The notes under the pieces were generated by a model, which saw nothing but the letters and a program-made list of their open reading frames with translations, had not been told where the DNA came from and searched no databases. The translations under genes and the position numbers were made by a program. From Tetrahymena thermophila SB210 (Eukaryota > Ciliophora > Oligohymenophorea > Hymenostomatida > Tetrahymenidae): 64,000 nucleotides of DNA. The stretch is taken from contig NW_002476178.1 of the NCBI RefSeq assembly GCF_000189635.1, forward strand, positions 310,001 to 374,000, read 5' to 3'. This document shows, in pieces, positions 27,601 through 42,543 of this stretch; the stretch's first letter is position 1; every line of letters begins with the position of its first letter.

Positions 27601-30600
27601 TTCAGCTCTAGGAGCGAGTCATTATATAAACTTTAAAGTCTGACTAAATTAGTTACTTAGGTATACTCAGCATATATAAATATTTTCTTTAGATTAGCAA
27701 AAATTTTGTTTGTTACCCAAGTATCAAGCAGCATATCTATATTTCCTTTATTATGAATCAACTCATTTGAAATATCAGAAATGACTAATTCACTTAAATT
27801 TATTGATATGCTCCCCTCTTAATTGCTCAATTAGCGTAATTAACTGCTATTAAACGAGTAAAATTTACTAGAAAAGCTATCTTTTTACATATTACTTCTA
27901 TTCACATTATTTGTACTGTCTTTGAATTCTAGCTAAGGTAATTAATCAAGAGGCTAGTTTTTTATCTTTAAAAAAGCTTCAGCTATTTCTTTTCCTTGTT
28001 ACTCAGCATCTTTTTTATCTTAATAGTTCTAATTTTGCAAAAATTAAAAGTATGAAAAGGAATCAAGACCATCTAGTATGTTTTACACGTAATTCTATTC
28101 GTAGTGAACAAGTGATCTCATCTATAAAATTTAAAGGTTCTTAAACAAAAACAAAATGTTGCAAACACAATCTCGAATTTCTTCTGCAGAGATAAGATTT
28201 TTAGAAATATTTAAACTTTTTATTGTGCTATTAAACAGTTTTTTTCTTCTCATAATATCTAATTCTTACAAGAATTTTTTAGAAAATTTCTTTGAGTTTA
28301 AACAGCCAGTCAAGTCAAGAAGAATTATATTCTCGAATTAGGTAAGTAAAAATAGAGAAAAGTGATTATATTCCAACAGTGAATATTTACTGTTAAAGTC
28401 ATAGTAAGGAATAGTATCAAACAAGAATTAGCAGTTTTAAAGGTAGAATTTTTTAACTTTTGTAAATTTTCCAATATATTCATGTCTTAGGTAGTTATGC
28501 AAAATATCGAGTTCCTAATAATTTGAAACTTGCATTTCACTCATGTCTAAAACCTCTAAGAATTGTAATTTTGATAGTGCTTTAAAAAGCATCAAAGTAC
28601 CTTCTTTTTTACAAAATCTCATCTCCTTGATGATCAACTTTTATAAAGCTAAATGATGAATTCCGTTTTTGTAATGTAATCCGTAACTGAATTGCTTCTG
28701 TTTTTCAACGTACATGCCTGTATAAGAAATGTTAAGCCTTTATAATATTTTATTCTTGCTAATATACTACCCAAGGTTACAGAAGAATTTAGGACTTAGT
28801 GCTTTATTATAAGACAAGTCTAAATCAATTAAACTTTCAAGATAATCTCTTTTCCATGTATTTATGTTAATATTTATTTTTTTATCATTCAAATTGCAGT
28901 CACTTAGATTGAGAATCTCTGCATTTTCTAAAAGTATCAAGTTTTCTTCCTTAGAAAAGGATATGTTTTTATTTTTAGAGAAATTTACATCTTTCGCTAT
29001 ATTTTTATTTTTATTTAAATTAAAAAATTTTTATTTAAGAAAAACTTACCAAAAAATGAAGGTTCATTTTCTTTATCTTCAGGGTAAATAATATATTCTA
29101 TTAATTGTTCTGTAATTTAGCAATTCAAAAACTCAAGCTTGTCTATAGATGGAGTTGTAAATATATAATGTAAAGCCTACCCTGTTTATCTAAGTAAATG
29201 CTCATTATTGAGTTGTAGTTATAAATTGGCAAATTTAACTTAGTTTATATTTTCGAATATCTCTAAAACCCTAAAGGCAACTCTAACAAACATGGAGTGA
29301 CTCATAATAATTTTTGAAAAATCTATAATTTTTATGTTATCAGCAATAACTGAAAAAAATTCAAGTAAATTCACAATACCAACCTTTTCATCTGAATGTA
29401 AAATTAGACTTTCAATGTCTTAAAGATGGATTATACTATTTTCATATTTAGGGTTGTTTATTTTTTCATTAATTTGTTAAATATGTTATTCATTAAGCTA
29501 GCCTTTATTTTATGATTGATTTCTGCTAATTGTTATCTGCTCCTAAGTTTGAATTTAAGTTCCATTGCTTTTAAAAGACAACTATTTCTAATGAAAGATA
29601 TTTTCATTTGCATTATTTTTATCATGTTAATCAATAATTGTTTAAGTCTTTTTGACATTAGAATCTTTGCCAAATAGAAAACTACTTTTGTTACTTAATG
29701 GCTGAGGGTGAATAAAACTTGCAATATCAAAACTAGGACTGTTAAAAGACTTACGTTTTTACTAATCTTTCTCAGCCTCTAAAATACTTCTATTATTTTT
29801 AATTATGCTTTTGGTTTTTTTAGGAGATTGAGGTTGTAAAAAAAATTTATCTTTATCGTTCACTTCGAATTTTTTATTTATTTCGACCATTTTTTTGTGT
29901 TTATTTTAATCAGGTATTTGCTGCGCATTATTAATTTCTAAATTTGTCAATGTTTCAAAATTAAAGCTATCATTGAAATATTTTTCATTCCTTTAATTTA
30001 AATCAGAGCCCTTTGCTATGGTTTTAAAAATAGTATTTTAATATTAAACTTGATTATTCAAAGCAACTTCATTACTGCTTTATTTCTCAGAATTACTTAC
30101 CAAAACTAAATCATTTATGAATGAGTTCTACTCACTCATTTCGCTTATTAAATTTTTTTTAACTGAAAGAAATTAATCTTTTTAATGCCCAATAACTTCT
30201 TAGTTGGTATTATGATTCAAAATCTAATCATTTGTTTACAAATAAGATGAAAAATTACCATTTATATTTTCCATATTTTTTGTTATACTCTAAGGTGTAT
30301 TCTCTTAATAACTTTTGCGACTCAAAGGACTTTTTGAAGTTAAACTGTTTCTTTGTTTTTTTTTCATCAAAGCATCCCTTAAAAACAACTAATTCAATAA
30401 GGAGCTTGATCTTTTTTTATTATTTATCATATCCTAAGAACCACCGTTTTAATCAACGCCTTAAATAGTGAAAGATGCTTTGTTTTCATTTTTCTACTTT
30501 TACATTTGGTTTGATAGCTCTTAGAGTCTATTTTTAATTCCAAACTAATTATTTTATATATTGCTCTTATTGTTAGAGCTTTCTTATATGTATGTTAAGT

Positions 30601-33600
30601 GATTATTATTAGATCTTTAGTTTTCAAGTTATTTAATGTTATTTTAATTTATATTAGCTAAATCATTAGGTAAAGTTATTTGTCTATCAATTTAAAATAC
30701 TTTTGGTTATTTTTCTTAAATTTGTGTGTGTGGTTTATGTTCAAACCTAGAACGAGGAATGAAAGTCATTTTTTTAGATCCTCTTTTTTATTCATGCTGA
30801 ATGATAATAAATCCTTTGCTGTAATTTGCACTAGAATAATTTTCACTTTAATTTGTTAAATTGTTAATACTTACCTAATTGTTTTACTTACTCCCTTAGC
30901 CACTTACCACAGACATTTTCTATTTATTTTAAACTGTAGATTTTTCTATAAAGCTACTTGATTCTTATCCATAAAGTTTCTCTTAATTAGCAATCCCATT
31001 CATTATAGAGACTATTTTATCATTTACATGGAGCTTTAGCTTTCTGATAGAATTAAATGTTCTTAAGCAATTTAACAAAATATCTTCAGCCACCTTTTTT
31101 GAAGAAAATAGATTAGGTCCTAGGACTAAGGTTTGAGAACTAACACTGTACTCTTCTAAAAGATGATGGTGAAGATTAGAATATATTAGTCCTTTCTTTG
31201 CTTTTAAATTGTTCCATATATTACTTAGTTACTTCTTTTACTCTTCGTTACTGCTAAAATGCATTCTAAACAGTATATTGTCTTCTTCTTAAATCTAAAA
31301 TACGAAACAGTATTAAGTTAAAAGTTGCATTTTCATTGATATATTATTATCATACAGAATCAATTTAATCAACTAAAAACTCTTCGAATGAACTAATGAG
31401 TTTTTTTATAGATTGTCTTTATCTTTTATTAAATTAATGAATTCATTTTGAAATCCTTCTTATTGCTATTGAGGGTTTTCAATATTAAGTAGGTAATTAT
31501 TGATGATTTCATGTCTTTTCTTTTTGCCATAAAGTAAACCTTAAATCATGTTCTCGCAACTTTAATCATTTAAGTTGCATCCACTTAAGTCTAAGACTTA
31601 CAAGTGCAGATAATTGATCTATGTCAATATAAATATAAATTTCTTTAAAATCCCCTCTAATCTTATGTTCCTTGCCAATATTAATTCCTACAAACTGCAA
31701 TCTTTTTATAACTCATTAAAGCCTTCTATTAATCCTGAAATTTTATCTTCGTTTAATTAGCAATCACTCAAGTTCAATGTTTCTATAGATCTAACTTCAG
31801 AAATGAAAAATACACTTAAACTTTTCCATGAAGCGCGTTTTAAATTTTTATTTCTACTTAGATTAATTTTCTTTAGCTAACAAACTAAAATTGCATTCAC
31901 TTCTTACAAAAGCAATTCAACAGATTTATCAGATTCTAAGCACCCAGATAAATCTAGCTCTTAAATAGAAGGAAATGAAAATAAATTTCCAATCAAAGAG
32001 TGCTATTGAAAACTTTATAAACCTATATCTTTTATAGATAATTTCTGTAAATTCTAAAATTAATTCTAACTATTCTATGTAAATAGTTTTTCTAGTTGTT
32101 ATTCTCTTTGATAGTTTAAGTTGTTCTAGTAAACAGGAATATTGTTTTGAACAATTGAGTCTGATTAAATTGAATCTTATTGAAGACTAGAAACTATACT
32201 TTATAAATCTTTTTCATAAGAAGACTCTTACTCAGATTTTCCACTCAAAAAATCAGAACTTATTTGATTATTTAATTTACTTTCCTACAAATCACTAATC
32301 TAAAACTTATTTTTTTAGTTTTAGAGCTATTATGATTATTAGATTTGATTAATTGATTGACTCTGCTTCAATTTTTTATTCTGATTAGAAGATTTTGCAG
32401 AAATATCCAATACCTTTAACTTATCAAATAAAATTCCAATTTGCTTCATTAAACTCACAATTGTCTTTTCCTTAAAATTATTATTTTGCAAATAAAATTC
32501 CAAAATATCAGGAACATGTAATAAATCTTCTTTATCTAATTTTGAACCTCTTTTTTAGGCTTCTCCTCCAACTAAATTTTTATTATCTTAGATACTCTGA
32601 TTAAAATTTTGTTAGCTAAATTTACTTTCTAGCCTTTCAAGATCATTTTCTGGGATATTTTCCAATATTTTATTTGCCTTTGCAGTATATTTTGTATTCA
32701 TAACTAAAGAAACTGGTTCTTTTAAAGATATTCTTTAATTTCTAAAAGTAGGTAAAAAATCATAAATGTCTTTATCTGCGAAAAATTAGTTTTCTTTTTA
32801 TAAATTTTAATTAATATTCTCAGAGCTTTTAAATTATGGATCTAATATCCTATCTTCAGTGTATTAAATTTGAAAAAGATTTGCATTATTATCTTCTTCT
32901 TAGCTACTATTTTTTATTTTTTAATAGTTTTCTTTAGCTTCTTCTTCAGTTATTCTTTCATTTTGTATATTTTATTCTGTTTATTTTTCTGTTTTTTATT
33001 TTTATATTTCATTTCCATAATTGTCAGTAGAGTCGCTAAAGAATTTAGTATTTAATTATCTCAGTTTACTAAATTTTTTATTGCCATTTAAAGTATTTCT
33101 TTAATTAACATTGCTATTAAGTTATTAAGCTATAAATTTAGAATAAAAACCGCTCTTTCTCGAACCTTAAGTTTAAAGCTAATTTTAATTATTAAAGGAA
33201 AATTCATTTTAACTATCACTAGATGGTATTTCATTTACTTAATTTAATTATTAATTTTGCTAATTTAGATTATTATTTTGTTTTATGTAATCTACTTTTT
33301 ATTACTTTGATTTGCCCTCTAAGAAATATAAGCTTCTCTTAGCTAATTCATCATAAAGTACTAAACCGAAACACTCATCTAACTCATTATTTGATAAGTC
33401 AATATATTTGAGATTTTGAATCTAAAGTATATTCTAAATACATAATTTAAACATTTCTTCTGTTTACTTCTCCACATCTCCTTCCTCCTAAATTATATTA
33501 GCATATGATTAAGCTATTTAATTTTAATTCTGATTGTAGCTTAACTGTATGCTGTTTCCTAGCTATTATTTTAAATACTTTTAATTTTGGAAATTAAATA

Positions 33601-36600
33601 ACTTTTTTTAATTTTAATTATCATTTTTCAAATCTAAATTTGGTATTACAGATTTCTTCATATCGATAGTACCTTACCTCTATAAATTGTTGTTCACAAC
33701 TTCGTTTTTTATAACTTAATTTTAAACGGAAAAGTTATTGCCACTTATCACTAATTTTTTGAGATTTTTAAAAGAGCATATCTTTTAAGCAATTTATGTG
33801 AATGTTTACAACTATAAACGACATCTGATTAGTACTAACTCAGTAATATTATCCATTTAATTGTTTATCTCTAAAACATCTTTCAAAGAAAATCCAATAT
33901 AATCAACTAATTTTATTGAACTTAGAATATTTTTATTTTAATTTTATCCTTACGATTTTCCTTGCTCCCAATTCTAATTACTACTATTTTAATAATTTTT
34001 AGAGTTATCTTTGGATTATTTTAACACAGATGATGAATTAAACATTGATGGGTTTCCAAATTAATTAGATTATCCTAAATTGTTTAAAGCCATTTTAGCT
34101 CTTTAATAAAACAAATTAGGATTTTCTAAAGCACCTTATTAATTAGCCAATTTAATTGATTATTGCATTTTAGAAACTGAGAGAGCTTATTCAGCTATTT
34201 GTTGTTCTTACCTCTAAATAATCTCAAGTTCATAAGGATCTAAACAAGTTGCATTTAATATTTCTACATATTTGCATATCTTTCCAAATGAGTTTAATAT
34301 TTATTTGACATTTATTATTTTTTTTTCAATAAATTTTATTTTAAATTTATTTAAAAAATATTTACTTTTTGTTTTACTTTTACTCATTTCAAGAATCGAT
34401 TTTTAAGGTTTTTAAATATTTTGATAATTGTCTTTTAAGTGTTAAGAGTCTCCCGAAGCCCTTACAATCTAATTTTATTTATCGTCTCTCATTGAATTCT
34501 TTTAGTGAAAGGTCTGATTAGAATTTATTTTTGATGGGTTGTATAAAATAGACTTCTAAGTTTTCATAAAATTGAGCTCTTTAAAATTTTTAATCTTTTC
34601 TATTTAACCACTATTTCTAAATGAAGATTTCATATTAGAAGTCTAAATATTTTTTTATAAAAGCTTATTTAATTGTATAGTTTCATTATAGTTTAATATG
34701 GAGGTAGATAAGTCTGGGTTTTCATTTTGATTATAATACTTGTATTTACTAAAAACTATTTTTATAATTTCTTGGACTCTGCTGAGAGAAGAATGAGAAA
34801 TTTGTGCATTATAAAATTCTAAGTTCATAATTGAATCTGCATTTAAAGAAAAGTAAGTAAATAGAAATTAACTAAAAGATTTGTCGTTGTTAAAACCTTA
34901 AGCATTCTTCCAAGTAAAATTTTTTAATTTAAAATCCTATAGAGACGTTTATAAATCGAATAAATTCTGATAATTTCTAATTGCTTCAAATATTTAAGAG
35001 CTAAATGTGTGAGCGTTTTTTGTGTTTTTACTGTTTATACCATTTATCTTTATTTTATCATAAGAATTCTTAATTTTCTTATTCTAATCAGACAAGTCGA
35101 TTACTTCTTCATTATTTTACTAGTTTACACCTTTTTTCCCAGAATTTTTATCTTCCAAATTTTAAATCTCATTTTTGTTATCAAATTCTTTATTGTTCTT
35201 CTCAGTAGTAGCTTCCTCTTCATCACTATCATTATTATTTGTATTATCTTGCTAGAACTCATCATAATTATTAATTTCTACCATTTTTCTTAAATACTCC
35301 AAAACCTAATAATGAGTTGGGAATATGACTTAATCTTCAACTTGTTGCTTTTGGAAATCAATTTCTATTGACAGGAGAAACATGCTTAAGAAACTTATAA
35401 AGCAAAATGAGTCAAATTAGAACTAATCCAACTTGGATGCTATGATTGTTATGTTTTCTAAGCTAAATAAATTATTTTTCAAATTACTATTAAAGAATAT
35501 TTATGGGTTTTCTAAATAATAATTAAATTCTTCTGTGTTTTTAGATTTCATCAGCCTAACGAGTTCCTTTTCATAAGAATCAAAGAGTCTCTGTCTTTTA
35601 GTTTTATACTTATTTGATATTAGCTCACAAAACTCTTTAAAGAATATACGATCATACTGAATTATGAAAGTTTAAATTGCATTAGAAGAAATTATAAATT
35701 GCGATATTTATTTCTTTTAGTCATTACTAAAATTTTAATAATTTAAAGAGCTAAAATCAATTATTTTGCACATATCTAATTCCATAAGATCCCTTATACA
35801 TTACTTAAAAAACTGATTAAAAAATTAATTATCTTATTATGTCATTCCTTTGTCAGCTATATTAGAATTATTACCTTAGATTACAGAGTGAGATGAAGAT
35901 AAATTATTCTCTTTAATCCCATTGTTTGTTATAGCATCTAAATCATTTTCATCGTAGGATTCTTAAATTTAGTTTTCCCATAAAAATTAACCAATCAAAA
36001 ATTATCTTTCATGCCTATTATCATAAGTCATGTCTAAGTATATTTGTTTTAGCCTAGATTCGCTTTCAATAATATTTTATTTTTCTTTCTACATTGCTGC
36101 TTCAGTTTCAACAATACTTTATTAATTAACCTAAGTAATTGTTGCAGCTTTTTATTCTTATATATTTTATTTAATGCCACTCTCTTCTATTTTTTCATCA
36201 GAAAGAGTATTTTTTTACTCTGGTAAATCCACTATTACATTATTCACATAGGGGAGAATTAATCTATCCTTATTTTCATTAATTTATAAATTTATGTCAT
36301 TAATTGATACAATTTTATTTTGATCATCCATTAATTTCACTTGTTAATCCATTTAACCTTAAATTTTTATATCATCTTCAATGCTCTTTTTAGAATGATT
36401 TTACTTCTCTTGTTGTTATTAATTATCTTTATTAGAAGTTTTTTTCCCTATTTTTGTATCTTATTTTATTTATGCACCATTCTAAATTGCTAAAACCACT
36501 TTATTGGAAGATTCAAGACTTTTGCTTTTTAATTCTATTTAATTGTTTGGTTAGTTGTGTTCTGTTTAACTTTTAAGGGATTTGTTAGCAGACTATCTAA

Positions 36601-37846
36601 AGTTTGAAGTGCTTTAGTTTAGCTTTAGTTGAGTGTATTGCTTCATTAACAAGATATATTTATCGCTTTTCCATAATTAAGGGCAGTTTTTAAGCTCAAG
36701 ATTTTCCAAGGCATAAAAATCGTTAATCTTAAATTTCTAAAAGAATAAGATATCTATGTGTTCATCAATTAAATTAGCACCACTTATAATTAAAATCTTA
36801 ACTTGCTTTTACATCCAGCAAAGAAAATATTATAATTATAATACTTATTCACTCATGAGATTAGTATTAATGATTTATATTTCCTCTAAATACTAAATCT
36901 CTCGCATTTATTAACATATTGTAATAAAAATATTTTTTTTAAGTGTAATTATGTCCTTAAATATTATTGTTTTTAACGTGCAATTTAGTTGTTTCATTTT
37001 TCTCATCATATATAAAAAAGCTCTCTTGTCTTTGAAAGCAAGTTAATTTATTATTAATTACTCCTAATTCACAGTATATCTTAATAGAAGGTGGGTTTTC
37101 ATGTCCTTTTGAATAGTTTTTAAAGCCTTTTCATATAATTTATCATCAAGCTTTTAACGCGAAAACTAATCTACTATATGAGAGTCTGCGTTTTTAAGTA
37201 GAAGTTAATTTGAAAGTATTGTATTATCTTAAGATTATTATTCATTTAAAACTAACTTTTTTTATTTAAATAAATTTTAGATCTATTTTATCCCTGGTAT
37301 TTTGCTTCCTTTTTAATTTATTGAAGTAGCCATTTTAATGCTACTATTATTGATATTTATAGGATCTAGCTTAGGACTGTCTTAATATCTTATGAAGTCT
37401 ATAGAGACACTTTGCAATTTCGGAAAATCTGATACTTGCAGGTCTTCTCTAAGCAATAATATATCTACAGATTCAAACCGATCTCTATTACTAGTGCAAT
37501 TTATAATTTTTATAGATTTGAGATGATTCTTCATGTCTTTTAGCTATTTTTTAACATTATACACATCTACATTTTTCTGATTGATTATGAGCTCGTGCTA
37601 AATTCCCTCTAATGACCCATTCTTCTTTTTCTTTCGACAGAGTAAGATACCCATTAACAGAGGTTTATCAGTAAATAATTTGCTATTAAACTAAAATATT
37701 TCCTTCTAAACTATATAATAATATCGATAATGCTATAATTTTTGATAATTTATTGCGTTTAATTAGCAATTCGTATAAAAAGTAAAAAGTCTTTGCTTAT
37801 TTATTTATTTAATTAATTAATCTTATTCTAACAAAATTACATACAT
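24684..37846 (-). CDS. Giant leucine-rich-repeat protein with C-terminal XK-like membrane domain, 4325 aa
   Basis: Four exons: 29050-37846 (2932 codons without TGA), 26350-28996, 25095-26280 and 24684-25031; introns of 53, 69 and 63 nt with matching phases. The start is the first Met after the in-frame TGA at 37946-37948. Scattered blocks carry RI-type LRR signatures: IETLNLSDCQLNEDKISGL and LQVLDLSGCNLND near 31.6-31.8 kb, YIDLSNNELDE near 33.4 kb, NLKKLVISGNN near 33.75 kb, and LIDLDLSYNKALS plus LNISYTGM near 28.7-28.8 kb. Between them lie Gln/Asn-rich linkers. The last ~450 residues (about 3820-4270) have several hydrophobic segments and a DLPQILLQILYI motif followed by SIALNIISLIKS, resembling XK-family proteins (lipid scramblase-related). 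Function inferred: membrane-anchored interaction scaffold. Confidence 0.85.
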
Positions 37847-38525
37847 CAACTATTCATATTCTTGAAATTCTTTTAATCTTTATTTTTTCTTTTTATGGTA
37901 GATTACATAAGGTTAAATTAGTTTTTATGAATGCTTGAATATTTTTCAATTTTATGAGCTGGTTCTTTTATACTTAAAAATAAATATTATGTTCTTTCTA
38001 ATTTTATGAAATACTCCATACCTCTTACATTAATTTTCAGATTTCTATAATTTCCATATTTATGAATCTTATTTAATTTTGTGGATCACATAAAAACATT
38101 CAAACAAGCAAACAAATTAAATTCAATATAAAAATACTTAATTGAATTTTTAAAATATTTCTAAAAAATATTTGAATAAATTCCACTTAAAAAATTTAAA
38201 ATAGAATATTTTTTATTAAAATTATTTTTTAATCAAATATTTTATGGTGACTATAACGGATTTTACTTGAAACATATAATTAAAATATTTAAATAAATAT
38301 TGTCAAATATAATCTATCTAATTATCTTCTTACATTAACATAAAAAATGTATATTTAATTCTTATTTAATTATTTTACTATCATAATTAAGCATCAACTT
38401 TCATTCAAGCAAATGTACATTTTTTTGAGCTTAGAATGCTCGTTATAAAGTAAATTTTTAATAATAATATTAGCTTGTAAGTTAAAGAAAACTGATTTAT
38501 TTAATTAGACTAATTGATAGAATAA
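37847..38525. other. Intergenic, ~0.7 kb, divergent promoter region
   Basis: AT-rich spacer between the divergent starts of the giant LRR gene and the orphan gene at 38526. In the LRR frame it stays open up to TGA 37946-37948 but has no Met beyond 37846. Nothing else seen. Confidence 0.6.
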
Positions 38526-41500
38526 ATGAAATAGTAGAGCTCTATTTAGTAGAAATTAAAATTGATTAAAAACTAAAATTATTTTTGTGACGAAAGAAGT
38601 CTTCCTAGTTAGGCACAAATCTCACAAAATGATATAACTAATAATATTTATTATAAGTTGGATTAAATGAAATAAGATGACCTTATAGGTAGAGAAAGGT
38701 CTGTTTCTGATTATCAAAAACCTGTAAACATTAGTAGAATCAGTCATCATTTCAAATAAAAATAATAATTAACGACTAATTAAGCTAAAAGCATAAATAA
38801 ACATATAAAAAATTTTGCAGAAAATCACTACTTCGCTTAATCAATAGGATCTCATACTAATGTGAGTGGCCAGTAACTCAGTTAAAATAATACAAAACAT
38901 ACTTAAAACAATATCTTATAATCATTTAGTTAAGAAGAGTATTTTTCAGATTAATAAAAGCTAACTCCAAGAATGAACTTTTATCTTTCATCAAGGTCAA
39001 GGACATAGTAAAATGAAGCTTAAATGAATAAAGATTCTGACATTTATACAAGTTAAGTTTCTTAAAGCTAAGCAATAACACCAAGATATTACTTTAACTA
39101 TAAAATGCTACTATAAAATAACAAAATTTTACCTAACTATTTTACAAGCAAAATTGCACTAAATTCTACGTCTTAAGAAAGTGATTTGAACTTAAAAATT
39201 AAAGAAAGTGAATAGAATATCAAAAATAAAGAAGTTGAATAGAATTTTAAAAGTAAAAATTCTGAACAAATTTTTAAGCAAGCAGACTCTTTCATTTATG
39301 ATGACAAGCAAAATAGTCATCATAAAGACTAAAAAAACTCCTCTTTTTTGAATTCACAAACGGTTTCAGACTTAATATTGGAAGATATGACTCCTATTTA
39401 GTTTAAAATTTCAAATGCTCCCTCCTTCTTAGACTAAAAACAAGAAGAGCTATTAAATACTAATTAAATCTATCCACTTGTTGATAACTTGCTATCTGAC
39501 TCTTTTTATTTAGATGAAGGATGCAAAGAGCTAACAGACTCTGAGCTCATAATTAAAAACCCAAACGAGTTTTTTTAAAAAGTTGGTATAAAGCCTCTCA
39601 ATGCTTCATAAAATAAAAAAAAACCTCTAAATTTATATTTAACTGAACATGTTGAGAAAGAACTTGCAATGATGAAACAATTTGATTAAAGCCAAATTTA
39701 AGATAAAAAGTTAAATTAAAATCATTTTAATAATTTTGTATAGCAATCTAAAGAACTTATTGAAGAAGATTAACAGTTACCATATTAAGATGTTGAAAAA
39801 TTAATCTTTGAAAAAAAGCAATCAAATAAGATCAGATTAGACTCTCCAAAATGCTAACAAAAAAATCTTAACTTGATAATACTTAAAAATAAATATAATG
39901 TAGTTAAAGAAAGAATAAAAATAGAAAAAAAAGATTTAACTACAAGTTATTTATATGAAAATAGAGAATAGCTAAAGTTAGACTATTAAGATTTAGATGA
40001 TTAATTGTATAAAAAAAAGAAAAACTTAAGAGATATCTTATTAAGCAATAAAGAAAAAGAAATATTTAATTCTGTTGATAATTTTAAAAAGATTTTAAAG
40101 TTTAAGAAAATGTTAAAATTTTAGGATGTTGTTCAGCAAACCTTTTAAAATCATAAAAAAAACTAAGCTGAGATAAATGAAAATTAGCATCAAATTAGCC
40201 AAATTTAGAAAGCTAACACTTTGAATAACTACAATCAAATTCCTGTTGATTAAACAGAAAATAAATTGTAATAAAAACAGCCAGAGCATATTGAAGAGGA
40301 GTAGAAATAAGCTTACTCTATAAGTAGCTCAATATAAATAAATAAGACTCAATAAGCAATAAATGATTAAAATTTGCTAAAGTAAGTTAGTTTGAACTAA
40401 GTATAATACTAAAGAGATAAGTAGATAAATCATTTGCATTAAAAGCCTTAGAGCAATGAGGATATGCAGCAGCATTAAATTTAATAAAAAATACAAGATA
40501 ATTAAAAAATAAATCTTCCTAATTAAAATTAAATGAAATTAAATTTTTGGAGAGTATCTTCTTCAAAGTAGTTAAATTAAGAGGAAGATAAAACTCAAAG
40601 TAATCCATCAACTTAAAGAAGCTAAACACCAAAGATAAAATTTAAAAACCATGATGAACAAACTTTTAAAAACATTAAATGGCAATAGAATAAATGTATT
40701 GATCTGAAAAAATCTTTCTTGTAAAATAAAAATTAAATTAATAAAAAAAATCGAATTTATTCAGCATCACCAGATTCAAATTAAAAAATTGCTAGTTTTT
40801 CATTTTAAAAACAATAAAAATAATTACATTTCAGTAAAGATTAAATATCTGATAGGCCTTATAGTTAAAATATATAAAATAAACCTATAAATACATAAAT
40901 TTTAAAATCAAATTAAAACATATCGAGTTCAGTATATCTTAGAACATAAACGAAAAAAAATGAAATGGACCAATTTAAAGAATAAGAAGCAAGCTCTAAA
41001 AACAAAAATTAAAGGTTATTTGAAAAGCTTAAGCAGCTTAATAAAAATAAATAACCTAATAAAAAATTAGAAATGGGAAAAATATTTTTGCATGAAAAAA
41101 GCTAATAAAAAAAATTATTTTCAAATAACATATCTGAATAAACTTAAGGATAACAATTAGGAAATTCATATTTTTAGACTGATCAAGAAAATTAAACATT
41201 GAATAATTCTTTTGCAATATCAAAACAGGTAAGACTTTTACTTAAAATGAACCTTTTTTTTATTTAATTTTAAAAAATATCATTTTGAATTTATTATTTT
41301 CAATTTTATTTAAGAATTTTTATCAATTAAAAAAGCATGTAAAAAACGAACTGAATACAGTAGAAAAATAAATTCAAAATTAAAGACTCCTAATTGGTAA
41401 TATCTAATAGAAAAAAGGTGAATATCTATCACCTTTCAGAGAGAAACCATCTAATCAATTTATTTATGATCACATGTAAACATTATTTTAAAAAATAAAT

Positions 41501-42543
41501 TTGTTAAAATATTTTTATAAAATATTTAATAAGGTTTTATTAAAAACACATCTAACTTTTGATATCTGTGAACAAAAAATACGAAAATTTGGACTTATGA
41601 AATGTTTAAATGATGAATTCATTTTTTATAAATAAATGGTAATTTAATGTTCTATATAATGTAAAAAGTTATAATAATTTAACCATTATACATAAGGCTC
41701 TTTTTATAATTTAATATTGCACACATACAATTTGAATAAAATTTTTTAGTATATTGCCTAATTATTCATATTTTATATGTTTAATTTTATGTAAATCGTG
41801 GTTTAATAATAGGTTAAAAGTGAGCTTTTCCATATAATAACAATAAAATGCATATTTTCTATGTTTTGTAATTTTAATTACTTAAAAATTCATAAGTCGA
41901 TTAGGTGGTAAGTTATCCTTTCTATGTTTTTAATTTTTATTTTATTTGTTTAATTTTTTTTTACTTTTTTTAATTTATTATTTATTATTTATTTATTTAT
42001 TTATTTATTTTTATTTATTTATTTATTTGTTTTTATTTTATTTCATTTATTTCTTTTATTATTTATTTTTATTTAAATTTGATTTATTTAATTAGTTTTT
42101 CTGGAATCATACTCAAGCTTCTCAATCGCTATTTTTTCTCTCGCTCTTATCAATGTCAATAAATTTTCCTATATACTTATTCGTGAATTAAAAATACATA
42201 AAACTAATGGAAATAAGACTATACGTTCGAGTTTAATTTTCATATTATCTTAAATACATTTTGAAAAAGCATTTTTTCTATTGAAAAAACGATCCTGTAA
42301 TTCTAAATTACATTAATTTATTATTATTTTAACATAATATTTTGCATTCTTAAAAGGAATGGAATCTTGGATTACGCTGTATATCAAAGGGCTAAATATA
42401 TTTACCTTGTACTTGAATGTACCGATAGGATATATAAAAACTTGAGGTAAAATATCTTGATATAAGCTTTAAAAACTTTCGGATAAAAAACTTAGAATGC
42501 TTAAATGTATGTTAATTTTTAAGAAAGAAGTGAGAAAATATGA
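38526..42543 (+). CDS. Hypothetical Lys/Gln/Asn-rich protein, 1016 aa
   Basis: Exons 38526-41228 (901 codons without TGA), 41315-41475 and 42357-42543. Almost the whole protein is polar: Gln/Asn/Ser in the first 300 residues, Lys/Glu-rich coiled-coil-like sequence in the middle, and a short mixed C-terminus with NGILDYAVYQRAKYIYLVLE. No domain recognised. The last intron (41476-42356, 881 nt) is unusually long for this window. It was chosen because it joins two coding-like exons in phase and because the retained-intron reading ends in pure T-rich repeat. The 3' part of the model is therefore less certain than the first exon. Confidence 0.72.
41937..42085. repeat. T-rich (TTTA)n-type low-complexity tract
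   Basis: About 150 bases made almost entirely of T and A, with repeated TTTA/TTTAT units, inside the proposed 881-nt intron of the orphan gene. Simple repeat, not a CRISPR array or telomere. Confidence 0.8.

Noticed and set aside
35009..35293. Plus-strand hydrophobic frames inside 24.7-37.8 kb
   Set aside because: They are antisense shadows of Asn/Glu/Lys-rich minus-strand coding sequence.
41937..42085. Could the T-rich tract be a telomere, origin or CRISPR-like array
   Set aside because: Irregular TTTA units with no spacers and no ciliate telomere repeat; ordinary low complexity.
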